From NCBI GenBank assembly GCA_963781785.1, contig CAWAHD010000002.1, positions 2,046,001 to 2,110,000 on the forward strand: 64,000 nt of DNA, read 5' to 3'. The DNA comes from CAWAHD01 sp963781785 (GTDB taxonomy: Bacteria > Planctomycetota > Planctomycetia > Isosphaerales > Isosphaeraceae). The notes beneath the pieces are model-generated. The model saw only the letters and a program-made list of their open reading frames with translations. It was not told the origin of the DNA and made no database searches. A program made the position numbers and the translations under genes. Of this stretch, positions 1-10,213 are shown piece after piece. Position 1 is the stretch's first letter; every line of letters starts with the position of its first letter.

Positions 1-577
1 GAAGTTGCCGCTTCGGGCGATCGTCGCGTTGAGCGCACGCTGCGCGCGGCGCGTCGAGCGCCTGGCTCTCCTGCCCGATGACCACCCGGATAAGGAGAGG
101 CGCCGAAGCGCGGTGGCCGACGCCATCCGGCTGGCCGAGGATTTCGCGAACGGATTGTCCCCTTCGTCGCTCGAATCCGTGGTCCGGGAGGTCGAGGCGA
201 GTCGGGCCGTCACCGAGGGAGAGTTTGTGCGCGACATCGCGATGGCTGCGGTCCTCCAGACCGCCCGCGCGGTAGCGAACGCTCAGCGCGCCATCGAACT
301 CCGCAGCGAGAGTGAGAAATCGCGCTCGGTTGCGGCCGCCAAGTCCGATCCCTTGCCTCACCTGGCGGATGTCGCGGCCGACCTGGCCGCGCGCGACGCC
401 TTCTCGGCGGCCTTTGAAGCCGTGGGAGCCGACGGTCACACCGACGCCTTCATCAAGGCGGCCATCGAAGATTATGAGAGACTGTTGCGTCTGGAGCTCG
501 GCAGCTATCCACAGGCCGGGCAGCCGATCGACACCTCCTCCAAGGGACCGCTCGGTCCGCAGGAGCTTTCGCGATGA
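1..577 (+). CDS. Hypothetical protein, 5' end outside window
   Basis: An open frame enters from the left edge and stops at a TGA that overlaps the GlgX start (ATGA). The visible ~190 residues are Ala/Arg/Glu-rich, predicted mostly helical, with no signal peptide or membrane segment and no motif I recognise. The first possible start in view is a TTG at base 5 with no clear ribosome binding site, so the gene probably begins upstream. The 4-base overlap with glgX suggests translational coupling and a shared transcript, which hints at a role near glycogen metabolism, but nothing in the sequence shows a function. Confidence 0.6.
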   Translation, partial: KLPLRAIVALSARCARRVERLALLPDDHPDKERRRSAVADAIRLAEDFANGLSPSSLESVVREVEASRAVTEGEFVRDIAMAAVLQTARAVANAQRAIELRSESEKSRSVAAAKSDPLPHLADVAADLAARDAFSAAFEAVGADGHTDAFIKAAIEDYERLLRLELGSYPQAGQPIDTSSKGPLGPQELSR

Positions 578-2790
578 TGCCGAAACACCACGAGACCGTG
601 GCTTCGCCCTCTCGGGCCAGCCCCGCGAGCTTTGTCGCCAAGAGGCCTGGACCCTTGAGCCGCCCCGACGATCCGTCGCAGAATCAGGAACGCCCTCCTC
701 GGGGAAGATCCGCTTCGCGGGAAGGCTCGATCCTGCCACTGGGGGCTGCGTGGGTCGAGGACGAGTGGGCCTACAATTTCTCGCTTTACGCCCAGCATGC
801 CGAGAGCGTGGTCCTCTTGCTGTTCGCCGAGGACGACACCGATCATCCTTTGCTTGAATATCGGCTCGATCCTCTGGTGAACAAGACGTGGAACGTCTGG
901 CATTGCCGGTTGACAGGCGAAGCGGAGAGCGCCTGCTACTACGCCTACCGAATCGACGGACCTCGCGCCGCCGGACCCGGGAGCTGGCACGCCTACGACC
1001 CGCAGAAGGTCTTGCTCGACCCTTTTGCGAACGAAGTTTTTTTCCCGCCGGGGTTTGACCGCGAGGCCGCGCGGCTGCCCGGCTCGAACCTGGGTCGGGC
1101 GCCGCTGGGAGTACTGCCGCGCCGTTGGCCGGACCTCGCCCCGGAGCGGGACAGGTCTCCCCGGCACGCGTCGGAGTCCGCCGTGATTTACGAGATGCAC
1201 GTCCGCGGCTTCACGCGGAGCCCGACCAGCGGCGTCGCGCCCGAGCGGAGGGGCACCTACACCGGCGTCGTGGACAGGATTCCCTACTTGAAGGAGCTGG
1301 GGGTCACCATGGTCGAGCTGCTGCCCGTGCAACAATTCGATCCGCAGGAGGGTAACTACTGGGGATACATGACCCTGAACTTCTTCGCGCCGCACGGCGA
1401 CTATGCGGCGGATCCCGGGATTGCCCGCGATGAATTTCGCGCGATGGTCCATGCCCTTCACGACGCGGGCATCGAGGTTATCCTCGACGTCGTCTACAAC
1501 CACACGGCCGAAGGGGGCGCGGGTGGGCCGACTTACAGTTTCCGGGGAATCGACAACGTCGCGTACTACGTGATGTCTGACGACGCGAGGTACGTGTACC
1601 GCGACTACACGGGCTGCGGAAACACGCTGGCTTGCACCAGTATTTGCACGTGGACGTTGATCCTTGAGAGCCTCCGCTTCTGGGTTACCGAAATGCACGT
1701 CGACGGCTTCCGATTCGACCTGGCTTCTGTGCTGGCTCGCGGCCCCGATGGCTCGTTCGAAAGCGCCGATTACTCGCTACTGGCCGCGATCCGCACCGAC
1801 CCGATTCTGCGCCATGTCCACCTGATCGCCGAGCCATGGGATGCCGGTTGGGCCTACCAGCTCGGGACCAAATTCCCAGGTCCGGGGTGGTGTCAATGGA
1901 ACGGCCGGTTCCGGGACGACGTCCGCCGATTCGTCCGCGGCGATCCCGGGATGGTCGGCGCGCTCATGCTCAGGCTCTACGGCAGCGACGACCTGTTTCC
2001 CGACAACCCCCGCGATGCCTGTAGACCCTTTGAAACGGTCAATTACGTCACCTGCCACGATGGGTTCACACTCTACGATGCAGTCGCTTACAACGAGAAG
2101 AACAACTGGCCCAATGGTCACGGGAACACCGACGGGACGTCGGACAACCTGAGCTGGAACTGTGGGTGGGAGGGGGACAACGCGGTGCCCGCAGCGATCA
2201 TGGCCCTCCGCAAGCGGCAGGCGAAGAACCTCTTCTGCCTGATGTTCCTCGCCAATGGCGTCCCGATGTTCACCGCCGGCGACGAGTTCCTACGGACTCA
2301 GCGGGGGAATAATAACCCATACAACCAGGACAACGAGACGACCTGGCTAGACTGGTCGCGCAAGGAATTGCATGCCGAGCACTTTCGATTCGCGAAGCGG
2401 ATGATCGCATTTCGCAAGTTGCACCCGGCTATCGGCCGCCCGCAGTTCTGGCGCGACGACGTCCGCTGGTACGGGGTCGGCCCGTCCGTCGACTTGTCCT
2501 TCGACTCGCACAGCGTTGCTTATTGCTTGCACGGTCAATCGCAGGGCGACTGCGACCACTACGTCATGATCAATGCGTACCACGAGCCGCTCGACTTCGA
2601 GATCCAGGAGAGCCCTCCGGGCGGCTGGCGGCGGGCGATCGATACGGGACTCGACAGTCCTCTCGACATCGCCGATGCTGGAGAGGAGACTCCGGTGACT
2701 TCATTGCGTTACCATGTACTGCCCCGCTCGGTGGTCGTGTTGCTGGGAGGGGACAAACTGCGCGTGAGCGCTGGAAATTCGCTCCTTTGA
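574..2790 (+). CDS. glgX: Glycogen debranching enzyme (GlgX/isoamylase type, GH13)
   Basis: 738 residues, the usual size for GlgX. The N-terminal ~150 residues (after a basic low-complexity leader) form the CBM48/isoamylase N domain. The (beta/alpha)8 barrel carries the four GH13 regions in order: VILDVVYNHT (~residue 306), DGFRFDLAS with the nucleophile Asp (~375), LIAEPWDAG with the acid Glu (~413), and YVTCHDGFT (~492). It should hydrolyse alpha-1,6 branches of glycogen or limit dextrins in the cytoplasm. The start overlaps the upstream gene (ATGA). A gene for a DUF2090 protein follows after 50 bp, then pentose-phosphate genes, consistent with routing glucose units into central metabolism. 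No disruption seen. Confidence 0.93.
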   Translation: MMPKHHETVASPSRASPASFVAKRPGPLSRPDDPSQNQERPPRGRSASREGSILPLGAAWVEDEWAYNFSLYAQHAESVVLLLFAEDDTDHPLLEYRLDPLVNKTWNVWHCRLTGEAESACYYAYRIDGPRAAGPGSWHAYDPQKVLLDPFANEVFFPPGFDREAARLPGSNLGRAPLGVLPRRWPDLAPERDRSPRHASESAVIYEMHVRGFTRSPTSGVAPERRGTYTGVVDRIPYLKELGVTMVELLPVQQFDPQEGNYWGYMTLNFFAPHGDYAADPGIARDEFRAMVHALHDAGIEVILDVVYNHTAEGGAGGPTYSFRGIDNVAYYVMSDDARYVYRDYTGCGNTLACTSICTWTLILESLRFWVTEMHVDGFRFDLASVLARGPDGSFESADYSLLAAIRTDPILRHVHLIAEPWDAGWAYQLGTKFPGPGWCQWNGRFRDDVRRFVRGDPGMVGALMLRLYGSDDLFPDNPRDACRPFETVNYVTCHDGFTLYDAVAYNEKNNWPNGHGNTDGTSDNLSWNCGWEGDNAVPAAIMALRKRQAKNLFCLMFLANGVPMFTAGDEFLRTQRGNNNPYNQDNETTWLDWSRKELHAEHFRFAKRMIAFRKLHPAIGRPQFWRDDVRWYGVGPSVDLSFDSHSVAYCLHGQSQGDCDHYVMINAYHEPLDFEIQESPPGGWRRAIDTGLDSPLDIADAGEETPVTSLRYHVLPRSVVVLLGGDKLRVSAGNSLL

Positions 2791-2840
2791 TGGTGTTCGT
2801 AATAAGTTTTCACGTCGCTTCTTGTGGAGGATCGATTGTC

Positions 2841-3791
2841 ATGGCCACCGGTTACCAGCGACAGCTTTACATCCTGCCTTTCGATCATCGCGGGACGTTC
2901 CAGAAGAACATGTTCGGCTGGACAGGCGCCCTCGCCGCCGACCAGACGGCGAAGATCGCCGCGATGAAGCGGGTGATCTACGACGGTTTCAAGCAAGCCG
3001 TGGCCGACGGCGTCCCCCGGGCAAAGGCCGGCATCCTGGTGGATGAGCAGTTCGGCGCCGACATCCTTGGCGACGCCGCGCAGGAAGGATACGTCACGGC
3101 CTGTCCGGCCGAGAAGAGCGGTCAGGACGAGTTCGACTTCGAGTACGGCGAGGATTTCCCCCGCCACATCGAAGCCTTCCGGACGACCTTTTGCAAGGTC
3201 CTGGTCCGCTACAACCCCGAGGGCGATTCGGTGACGAACCGTCGGCAGGCCGGACGTCTCAAGCGGCTATCCGACTATCTGCATTCCGGCGGCGCCAGCC
3301 AGTTCATGTTCGAGCTCTTGGTCCCCGCGACGCCGGCACAGCTCCGCCGGTCCAGCGACGACAAGAAGGAGTACGATCGGGGGCTTCGGCCCGAGCTGAT
3401 GGTGCGCTCCATCACGGAACTGCAAAATGCAGGCGTCGAGCCGGATGTCTGGAAGATCGAGGGGATCGACCGTACCGAGGACTGTGCCCAGGTTGTCGCG
3501 GCCGTGCGCCGCGGCGGCCGGGATCGCGTCGGGTGCATCGTCCTGGGCCGCGGCGAGGACGACACCAAGGTCCGCCAGTGGCTCAAGACCGCCGCGGCCG
3601 TCCCGGGCTTCATCGGCTTCGCCGTGGGCCGGACGAGCTTCTGGGAACCGCTCACCGAGTGGAAGGACGGCCGAATTGCGCGGGAGGCGGTGGTCAAGGA
3701 AATCGCGCGGCGCTATCGAGAATGGGTGGACATCTTTGAAGCAGCCGGCGCTACAAGCGCTGCGGCTGCGCCCCGAGGGGGTAACGCATGA
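2841..3791 (+). CDS. DUF2090 (IolC C-terminal type) aldolase-like protein
   Basis: 316 residues. The start is the ATG at 2841, preceded by GGAGG about ten bases upstream; the frame stays open further upstream but there it overlaps glgX. The N-terminal sequence YILPFDHRGTF is the hallmark of the DUF2090 domain found at the C terminus of 5-dehydro-2-deoxygluconokinase (IolC) and in class I aldolase-like TIM barrels. Later landmarks are ILVDEQFGADI, FMFELLVPAT, DVWKIEGID and IVLGRGEDD. The protein is stand-alone, without the kinase half. By family it probably cleaves or binds a phosphorylated sugar acid; the substrate is unknown. Its neighbours (transketolase fragment, rpiB) place it in sugar-phosphate metabolism. 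Confidence 0.8.
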   Translation: MATGYQRQLYILPFDHRGTFQKNMFGWTGALAADQTAKIAAMKRVIYDGFKQAVADGVPRAKAGILVDEQFGADILGDAAQEGYVTACPAEKSGQDEFDFEYGEDFPRHIEAFRTTFCKVLVRYNPEGDSVTNRRQAGRLKRLSDYLHSGGASQFMFELLVPATPAQLRRSSDDKKEYDRGLRPELMVRSITELQNAGVEPDVWKIEGIDRTEDCAQVVAAVRRGGRDRVGCIVLGRGEDDTKVRQWLKTAAAVPGFIGFAVGRTSFWEPLTEWKDGRIAREAVVKEIARRYREWVDIFEAAGATSAAAAPRGGNA

Positions 3792-4651
3792 CCGTCCCGA
3801 TCGGCAAGAGCCCGACCATCAAGTTCCAGAGGCATCCGCGAGCACGCGATGGGAGAAATTTTGAACCGCATGGCACTGGTCAAGGTCCGAGCCTTTGGGT
3901 CCGGATTCCTGATCTTCAGCGACTACGGACGGATGCCGATCCGCCTGGCCGCAATCATGGAGATCCCGGTCATCTACGTCTTTACCCACGACTCGATCGG
4001 GGTCGGTGAAGACGGTCCGACCCACCAGCCAATCGAACAACTGGCATCGCTACGGGTAATCCCCGGTCTTGTTGTGATCAGGCCGGCCGATGCCAATGAA
4101 GTCGTCGAGGCCTGGAAGGTCATCATGCAGCTCCATCACCAGCCGACGGTTCTCGTTCTCACCCGCCAGGACGTTCCAACGATCGATCGTTCGACGTTTG
4201 CGCCGGCCTCGGGGTTGGCGAAGGGCGGTTATGTTCTGGCAGAAGCCCCGAGCGGCAAACCTGATGTCCTGTTGATCGCCTCGGGCAGCGAAATCGCGCT
4301 CTGCGTTCAAGCGCACGAGCGACTGGTCGCCGAGGGCATCCAATCGCGCGTCATCAGCATGCCATCCTGGGAGCTTTTTGACGACCAGAACGCGAACTAT
4401 CGCGATTCGGTCTTGCCCCCAACGTCACGGCTCGGGTTTCGGTGGAACAGGCGTCGGTCTTCGGCTGGGCCAGGTACGTCGGGGCGACCGGCCAGAGCAT
4501 CGGCATTCGGTCCTTCGGGGCATCCGCCCCGCTCAAGGACCTTCAGCGGGAATTCGGTTTCACGGTAGAACGCGTCGTTGAAGCCGCGAGGGCGCAATTG
4601 GGAACCGCGAAAACGCGGTCGCACGCTGCCGATGAGGAGGCATCTCGATGA
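3788..4651 (+). pseudogene. tkt: Transketolase, C-terminal part only, frameshifted
   Basis: Only the pyrimidine-binding and C-terminal domains remain. The recognisable sequence begins at GIREHAMGEI (~3831, the conserved Glu of the TPP pyrimidine site), runs through FTHDSIGVGEDGPTHQP, then LIASGSEIAL and the C domain to the stop at 4649-4651. The ~400-residue N-terminal TPP domain is absent: the preceding DUF2090 gene abuts directly. The frame that starts at 3788 (MTVPIGKSPTIKF) runs into the fragment only after a shift near 3826, and another shift lies in a run of five C near 4425, after which the reading continues as NVTARVSVEQASVFGWARYVG. The stop overlaps the rpiB start. The two small shifts could be sequence errors, but the loss of half the enzyme cannot be. 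Confidence 0.82.
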
Positions 4652-5091
4652 AGATCGCGCTGGCCGCTGACCACGGCGGATATGACATGAAGGCCGTGCT
4701 GATGGCACGACTGGACCAGGCTGGTCACACGGTGACTGACTTCGGCGCCTCGAAACCCGATTCCGGAGACGACTACCCGGACTACGTCATTCCTCTGGCG
4801 CGAGCAGTGGCAGCCGGCGAAGTCGACCGCGGGATCGTCATCTGCGGAAGCGGCGTGGGGGCCTCCGTTGCCGCCAACAAGGTCAAGGGAATCCGTGCCG
4901 GTTTGTGCCACGACCATTATTCCGTCCGTCAGGGAGTCGAGGATGACGACATGAATATTCTTTGCCTCGGCGGGCGAGTCATGGGTATCGAAGTCGCGTG
5001 GGATCACGCACAAGCGTTCGTCTCGGCGAAGTTCAGTGGCGCCGAGCGACACGTTCGTCGTCTTGCCAAAGTGGCGCGCCTCGAGGATTAG
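4648..5091 (+). CDS. rpiB: Ribose-5-phosphate isomerase B
   Basis: 147 residues, the normal length for the RpiB/LacAB family. The N terminus MKIALAADHGGYDMK contains the phosphate-binding Asp-His-Gly-Gly. The catalytic Cys sits in ICGSGVGASVAANK (~residue 71), and the ring-opening His and Arg region is HDHYSVRQGVEDDDMNILCLGGR. It interconverts ribose-5-P and ribulose-5-P in the cytoplasm. The gene starts inside the stop of the transketolase fragment (ATGA), so the two were once co-translated as pentose-phosphate genes. A good ribosome binding site (GAGGAGG) lies ~10 bases upstream. No disruption. Confidence 0.93.
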   Translation: MKIALAADHGGYDMKAVLMARLDQAGHTVTDFGASKPDSGDDYPDYVIPLARAVAAGEVDRGIVICGSGVGASVAANKVKGIRAGLCHDHYSVRQGVEDDDMNILCLGGRVMGIEVAWDHAQAFVSAKFSGAERHVRRLAKVARLED

Positions 5092-5208
5092 GACAGCGGC
5101 GCTCCGAGTTGCGCGACCGCGTTCATGCTCACAGACTCAGAACCGATAACTTCAATAGATCTCTGTCGAGGTGACAGGCGCAATCATGCATGCTGGAGCC
5201 AGAACGGA

Positions 5209-6895
5209 ATGCCTCGGTGGGAGCCGTCGAACCCTGTCTACCGGCAGGTCTGGCTGATCGGCCTGTTCGTCACGTTGGTTGCGTGCATTCTCAGACTGAC
5301 CTCCAGGATCGACTCGCTTGCCGCGTCATGCCCGATGTCGGCGCGGCCAGCTCGCAAAGCGCGATCGAGGTTGACGCTGCAAAGCGAGCCACGAAGGACG
5401 CAACCGTGCAGCCGGCGGATGCATTGCAACCGGTGACGACCAGCGCGGCCCAGAGGGAAACCGATCCCAACAGCCCACTTTCACCAGCCATCACCCCTCC
5501 TGCACGGCGTGTCGATTCCGATCGAGCTCTGACCTCCGGAGTTTCTCTTCCGAGTGACTCGGACGAAGCCGCCCTTGACGCGATCGCCACGAGCGGGCAA
5601 CCGCTATCGCTTGCCGACGCGATTCATCACGCTTACCGTTTGCAACCACGGTTGCGCGCACAGCTCGAGCACATCGCTGAAGCGCGTGGGCTTCAGCAGA
5701 TCGCGTTTTCAACGTTCTTGCCTTTCGTATCCGCCAATTATGACGTAGGCGAGTTCAGCCCTGGGGTTGGGGGCAACTCGATTCCCCTGCCGAAGGGGCT
5801 CCCTGGATTCAATTTCGTTCCCGGCGCGGGTGCTGTGCCGTTTGGACTCAACATTGGCACAAGCTTTGAGCTCGCCGAGCTCAAGGTCCAGTGGCTTCTA
5901 CTGGACTTCGGACGCCGCCTCGGCCGATACGAGCAAGCGCGTCTCGCTGCTGAAATCGCAGGGCTGCAAACCGGCCGTGCCTACCAGACCGTTGCCAACG
6001 AAGTCGCGGTGGCGTATTACAACGTTTTGCGAAGTCAGGCGCTGCGGCGCACCACGCAAGACGCCCTCCGCCGCGCCGACGAAGAGCTTGTGGATGCGGG
6101 CAAGCGCAGATGGAAGGCGTCGTCGAGCGCGAAGTCGTCCTGCGGGCCGAGGTGCAGCGCGCCGAAACTCTTCAGGCCGAACACACCGCGACCGAGGCAG
6201 AATTCGTAGCTCTGGCCGCCCTGAATCTCGCCATGGGACTGAAGTGCAATCAGCCGGTTCGTGTCCTCGAGCCGACAGACGTTCCGCCTCCGGCGCTCTC
6301 ACTGGCCGGTTGCCTGGAGACGGCCGTCCACGAGCGTCGCGAGTTTGGCGTGGTTCAAAGCACTGTCGAGATCGCTGTGCAAGGTACCCGAGTCGCGCGG
6401 GCCGACTTCGCTCCCAGGGTGATCGCGGATGGGACGTTGTTCGACTTTCAGCAGCAACATAATAACGGTGAAGTCGATTTCCGCATGGGCTTCATCCGGC
6501 TGGAGTGGGCGCTTTTCGACGGTGGACGGCGAATCGCTGCGACTCGGGTGGCAGAGGCCCAGGTTCGCCACGCCATGGCACAGGCCGAGTCGATCGCCGA
6601 TCAAATTGCTTTTCAGGTTAACGAAGCTTATCGCGCGGCTGTCACAGCCTGGGTTGGCATCGCCGACGCGCGGCCGGCCGTCGCTCAGGCGCGCGAGAAC
6701 TTCCGGCTTGTGCAACTGCGGCTCCGCGAGGGAGCGGCGACGCCGACCGAAATTGCCGATGCCCAGGCCTCGCTGACTCGCGCCGAGCAAAACCTTCTGA
6801 ATGCGCGTTATAACTATTTGATCGCGATGGATCGCCTCCACTTCGCCATGGGAGTCGGCGAGGTCCCCGTGACCGTGGCCTCCGCTCATCATTAG
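5209..6895 (+). CDS. TolC-like outer-membrane efflux lipoprotein (frameshifted)
   Basis: An outer-membrane factor of about 560 residues read in three segments. The first, from ATG 5209, gives a hydrophobic leader ending in a lipobox-like LIGLFVTLVAC; a shift near 5283 leads into VHSQTDLQD and the long first repeat (SLADAIHHAYRLQPRLRAQLEHI, then the coiled-coil region AYYNVLRSQALRRTTQDALRRADEEL). A second shift near 6108 leads to MEGVVEREVVLRAEVQRAE and the second OEP repeat, ending FAMGVGEVPVTVASAHH. The duplicated alpha-barrel halves and the position just before an HlyD-type adaptor and an MFS pump fit the outer-membrane channel of a tripartite exporter. The shifts may be sequence errors because the flanking residues stay conserved. 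Confidence 0.78.
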
Positions 6896-6924
6896 AGGGA
6901 GTGCGTACAGCAGGAACGACACCA

Positions 6925-8388
6925 ATGAGTACAACCCAATCTCCACCGGCCGCGCACGGCCATGACGCAGTGCCATCGTCTCCGGCGGCACACGTTCGAC
7001 CCGACGGTCGTCGCACGTGGTTTCGTCCCGGCCGACTCGTCTCGCTCGGTCTGGTGGTCGCTGCGCTTGCGCTCGGACTTCCGGCGGCAGTCCGGTGGGT
7101 CGACTTTCGGCGCACCCACTCGATCACCGACGACGCCTTCGTCGAATCCCACATTGTCAATGTCGCCCCACAGATCGTTTCCGGGCGGATCATTCGGTTT
7201 CTCGTTGACGAGAACGACCACGTCGGTCAGGGGCAGATCATCGCGGAAGTTGACCCGACGCCTTACCTCGACAAGGTCAATGTGGCGCGGACTCAGCTCG
7301 AAGCAGCGCGGGCCGAGCTCGCTCGACAGAAAGCCGATCTCGAACGAGTTCGCAAAGAGGTCCCGATCCACATCGAGATTGCGCGGCGCACTGCGGCAGC
7401 CGCCCTGGCAGATCGGGGTCGTGCCGAGGAATCACTCAAATACACTCGCGACGAAGTCGAGAAGAGCATTGATGAAGCCAGGGCAGGAGTCAAGGCGGCC
7501 CAGGCGTCCCTGACCCTGGCCGAACTCGAATACGGACGCTTCACGCGGCTCGCGCAGCAAGAGGCAAGCACAACGCAGCGACAGCAGCACGTGACGGAGG
7601 CCCGCGATTCCGCCAGCGCACAACTCGACGTCGCGCAGGCACGGCTGGCCAAGGCCCTCGCGTCTCGCACGCAGATCGACGTTGCCCGGCGGGCGGTCGA
7701 AGCCGCGGATAAGACCGAGCAGAAGGCGATCAAAGGCATTGATCTTTCGGAAATCGGCTATGAACAGATCCGCGAGCTCGAGTTGCTGGTCAAGGTCAAG
7801 GAGCAGGCGGTTGAGCAGGCGCACCGGGCGCTCGACGCAGCCGAACATGACCTGGCGTACACCCACGTCCGTGCGCCATTTCCCGGAATCGTCGTCAAGC
7901 GTTACCGGCACCTGGGCGACTTCGCCCCGCCGGGATCGCCCCTCCTGAGCATGTACAATCCGGATCTGCTCTACGTGGAGGCGAACCTGGAGGAGGATCG
8001 GCTGCCGGGCGTCGCGCCGGGCAATCCGGTGCAGATCGAGCTCGACGCCTTCGCCGCGCCTTTTGAGGGCCGGGTCGTCTGGATCAACAAGTCAACAGGT
8101 GCCCAGTTCGCACTGATGCCGCGGAATGTCGTCTCAGGCGAGTTCACACGCGTTGTCCAGCGCGTGCCGGTGCGCATCCAGATCGAGCGCGACGACCGCT
8201 GGCCCCAGGTTCGCGCAGGACTGTCGGCACGAGTGGCGATCGGCCATGGACCGGGAGACCCCGCGTGGGCCGCTCTTGCAGCCCGGACGATGGCAGAGCT
8301 CGAGACACGATACAACACACCGGAAACCGTAAACGAGGGTGGTCGCGAAGCGAGCAGGCCCGAGTCGACCCGCGCGGTGACACCATGA
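6925..8388 (+). CDS. HlyD/EmrA-family membrane fusion protein
   Basis: About 487 residues from the ATG at 6925; a GTG at 6901 directly behind the preceding stop would add eight residues. One membrane segment (LVSLGLVVAALALGLPAAV, ~residues 40-60) anchors it. The periplasmic part opens with TDDAFVESHIVNVAPQIVSGRI, the EmrA-type first half of the lipoyl domain, followed by a very long Ala/Glu/Arg-rich coiled coil (~residues 120-300), the second lipoyl half YTHVRAPFPGIVVKRY, and the beta-barrel domain. It should link the following MFS pump to the outer-membrane factor encoded upstream. The stop overlaps the next start (ATGA), so the pair is translationally coupled. Confidence 0.88.
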   Translation: MSTTQSPPAAHGHDAVPSSPAAHVRPDGRRTWFRPGRLVSLGLVVAALALGLPAAVRWVDFRRTHSITDDAFVESHIVNVAPQIVSGRIIRFLVDENDHVGQGQIIAEVDPTPYLDKVNVARTQLEAARAELARQKADLERVRKEVPIHIEIARRTAAAALADRGRAEESLKYTRDEVEKSIDEARAGVKAAQASLTLAELEYGRFTRLAQQEASTTQRQQHVTEARDSASAQLDVAQARLAKALASRTQIDVARRAVEAADKTEQKAIKGIDLSEIGYEQIRELELLVKVKEQAVEQAHRALDAAEHDLAYTHVRAPFPGIVVKRYRHLGDFAPPGSPLLSMYNPDLLYVEANLEEDRLPGVAPGNPVQIELDAFAAPFEGRVVWINKSTGAQFALMPRNVVSGEFTRVVQRVPVRIQIERDDRWPQVRAGLSARVAIGHGPGDPAWAALAARTMAELETRYNTPETVNEGGREASRPESTRAVTP

Positions 8389-9998
8389 TTGCGCTTGCCG
8401 CTCAATCCCACGGCGAAATCGCTGCGAGCGAGCCCGCGCCGCTCTTGCTCGAGCGACGGCACGTGTTCGCCGCGCTGGCGATTTTGTTTGTCTTCTTCGC
8501 GCCGTACCAGACCCTCGTCCAAACGGTCATCACGGACGACGCGGTTCGCAATGGTATCGAAGCCGATGATTACGACATGATCTGGGTCACCGTCGCTTAC
8601 GGCGTCGGGGTGATCTACGGCGTATTCTCCGGACTCGGGATGTCTATGCAGATCGGCAAGCGGTACACGCTTGTCATCGCGATGCTCGTGTTCTCTGCCG
8701 GCGACGTCCTCTGCGGCGCTGCGACTGGGCTCGCGAGTCTGGCGTTCGGACGCTTCGTCGAGGGTTTCGGAAAGATGCTCGCGATGGCGATTTGTCGGGT
8801 CACGCTCTACAAGCAATTCGACCGTGCACTGCGGGTAGCGATCGGATTTTATGGCATTTTCGCCTACTCAACCCGGCACATCACCCCGCTCGTCAATGCG
8901 TATCTCGACGTCTACCTGTCGTGGCGCTGGATGTATTGGGGCTATGTTCCCGTCGGGTTGATCGCTGCGGCCTTGGTATGGAAGTTCATACGCCCCGATC
9001 GACCGCCGAAACCGATTCGCGGGTCGGTTGACTGGCTCTCCATACATACGTTCGTCGCTTGGGTCGTCGCCATCGTGTTTGCCTTTGGCTGGTACCGGAA
9101 ATGGGGCGGATGGTCCTCTAACGCCTTTGTCGCCACAGTTGTTCTCTGCGGTGCTCTGCCGTTGTTTCTGGTGCTTTGGCTTGGGTCAGGCTTCAGCCCC
9201 GACGAGCACCTGAAACGAATACTCCGCACACGAATCTACGTGCTCTCGCTAACCACGCGGGGGCTCATGCTCCTGCATATGGTGGCCGTTCTGACGATCG
9301 TCGGCTTGTATTGCACCGAGTTGCGCGGCTACCCGCGCATCACCGCCGGCTGGCTCATGGTGCCGACCTCGGTGACCATGGCCGCGACGACGTTCCTCAC
9401 GACCTGGTCCCACCGGCGATCGTTGCGGCACGTTTGGCTGATTACTGGGATCGTCGGTTCCGCGGCATGCGTATGGTGGCTGTCGTCGATCGATAACTAC
9501 ACGCCGAAAGAGTACCTGGCGATCATTTTGGCGTGCTGGGGAGCTTTCCTCGGACTGATTCCCCCGGTGTTTCTCACCGACGAGATCGAAGGGTTGGATC
9601 CGAAGGACATGCTCTATGCGGGAGCGCTGGGCATCGTTGGCTTGGTCGTGCCGATCGTCACCGTGCCGACGGCGACCGGTACGGTGATCAAGGCCTGGTC
9701 CGACCGGGCGCTGGACGTCTATCGCCTCAATCTCCGCGAGAACCGACCGGCCGTCGAGCTGGCTTCGGCTCGAGTCGCCGACTATTTCCACGAGCGGGGC
9801 TTGAGCGGGGCCGGCCTCCAACAGGAAACGAGCAGGGTCTTGGGCAGTTTCGCGACGCTCGAAAGCGTCGCCCATGGATTCCGCAGTGGCTTGCGGTTCC
9901 TGAGCCTGATGATGCTCGCCATCGGGCTGGTCGTCGCGATCGCGCTGGCCCGGGACGCGCGGAGGTTGCGGGCACCGCCCGGGTCAGGCTACACATGA
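8385..9998 (+). CDS. MFS drug-efflux-type transporter (DHA2/EmrB-like)
   Basis: 537 residues with about 13-14 hydrophobic segments, the DHA2 pattern. After a short cytoplasmic leader it shows LAILFVFFAPYQTLVQTVITDDAV, then the loop 2/3 motif region GMSMQIGKRY and the motif C-like region FGRFVEGFGKMLAMAICRV. A ~70-residue periplasmic stretch before the last helix (TVIKAWSDRALDVYRLNLRENRP...) is typical of EmrB-like pumps. It begins inside the stop of the adaptor gene, so adaptor and pump form one unit with the outer-membrane factor. Its place at the head of a peptide synthetase locus suggests product export or self-resistance; this is inference. Confidence 0.85.
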   Translation: MIALAAQSHGEIAASEPAPLLLERRHVFAALAILFVFFAPYQTLVQTVITDDAVRNGIEADDYDMIWVTVAYGVGVIYGVFSGLGMSMQIGKRYTLVIAMLVFSAGDVLCGAATGLASLAFGRFVEGFGKMLAMAICRVTLYKQFDRALRVAIGFYGIFAYSTRHITPLVNAYLDVYLSWRWMYWGYVPVGLIAAALVWKFIRPDRPPKPIRGSVDWLSIHTFVAWVVAIVFAFGWYRKWGGWSSNAFVATVVLCGALPLFLVLWLGSGFSPDEHLKRILRTRIYVLSLTTRGLMLLHMVAVLTIVGLYCTELRGYPRITAGWLMVPTSVTMAATTFLTTWSHRRSLRHVWLITGIVGSAACVWWLSSIDNYTPKEYLAIILACWGAFLGLIPPVFLTDEIEGLDPKDMLYAGALGIVGLVVPIVTVPTATGTVIKAWSDRALDVYRLNLRENRPAVELASARVADYFHERGLSGAGLQQETSRVLGSFATLESVAHGFRSGLRFLSLMMLAIGLVVAIALARDARRLRAPPGSGYT

Positions 9999-10213
9999 TG
10001 TACCCAGCCGCAGGAACGCAGCGACAAAGACTGACCGACTCGCTCTCGCCAGCTCGGGCGCCAACCGCCCCTCGGCTCCGCATGACCCTCAAGGCGTCAT
10101 CGCATTCGTCAAGTTTGCCGGATCTGTCGACGATAACACTTGCAGAGCGCGCCGGAGCGCCTCGCCATTGAGGCCTGGGGAGCCGTAGTGGCTGGTGGAT
10201 TTAAGAGACTCTC

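Noticed and set aside
505..1698. Long open frame on the minus strand opposite glgX
   Set aside because: It is antisense to a clear, full-length GlgX and its protein is Arg/Val/Pro-rich without any motif, a normal effect of high GC.
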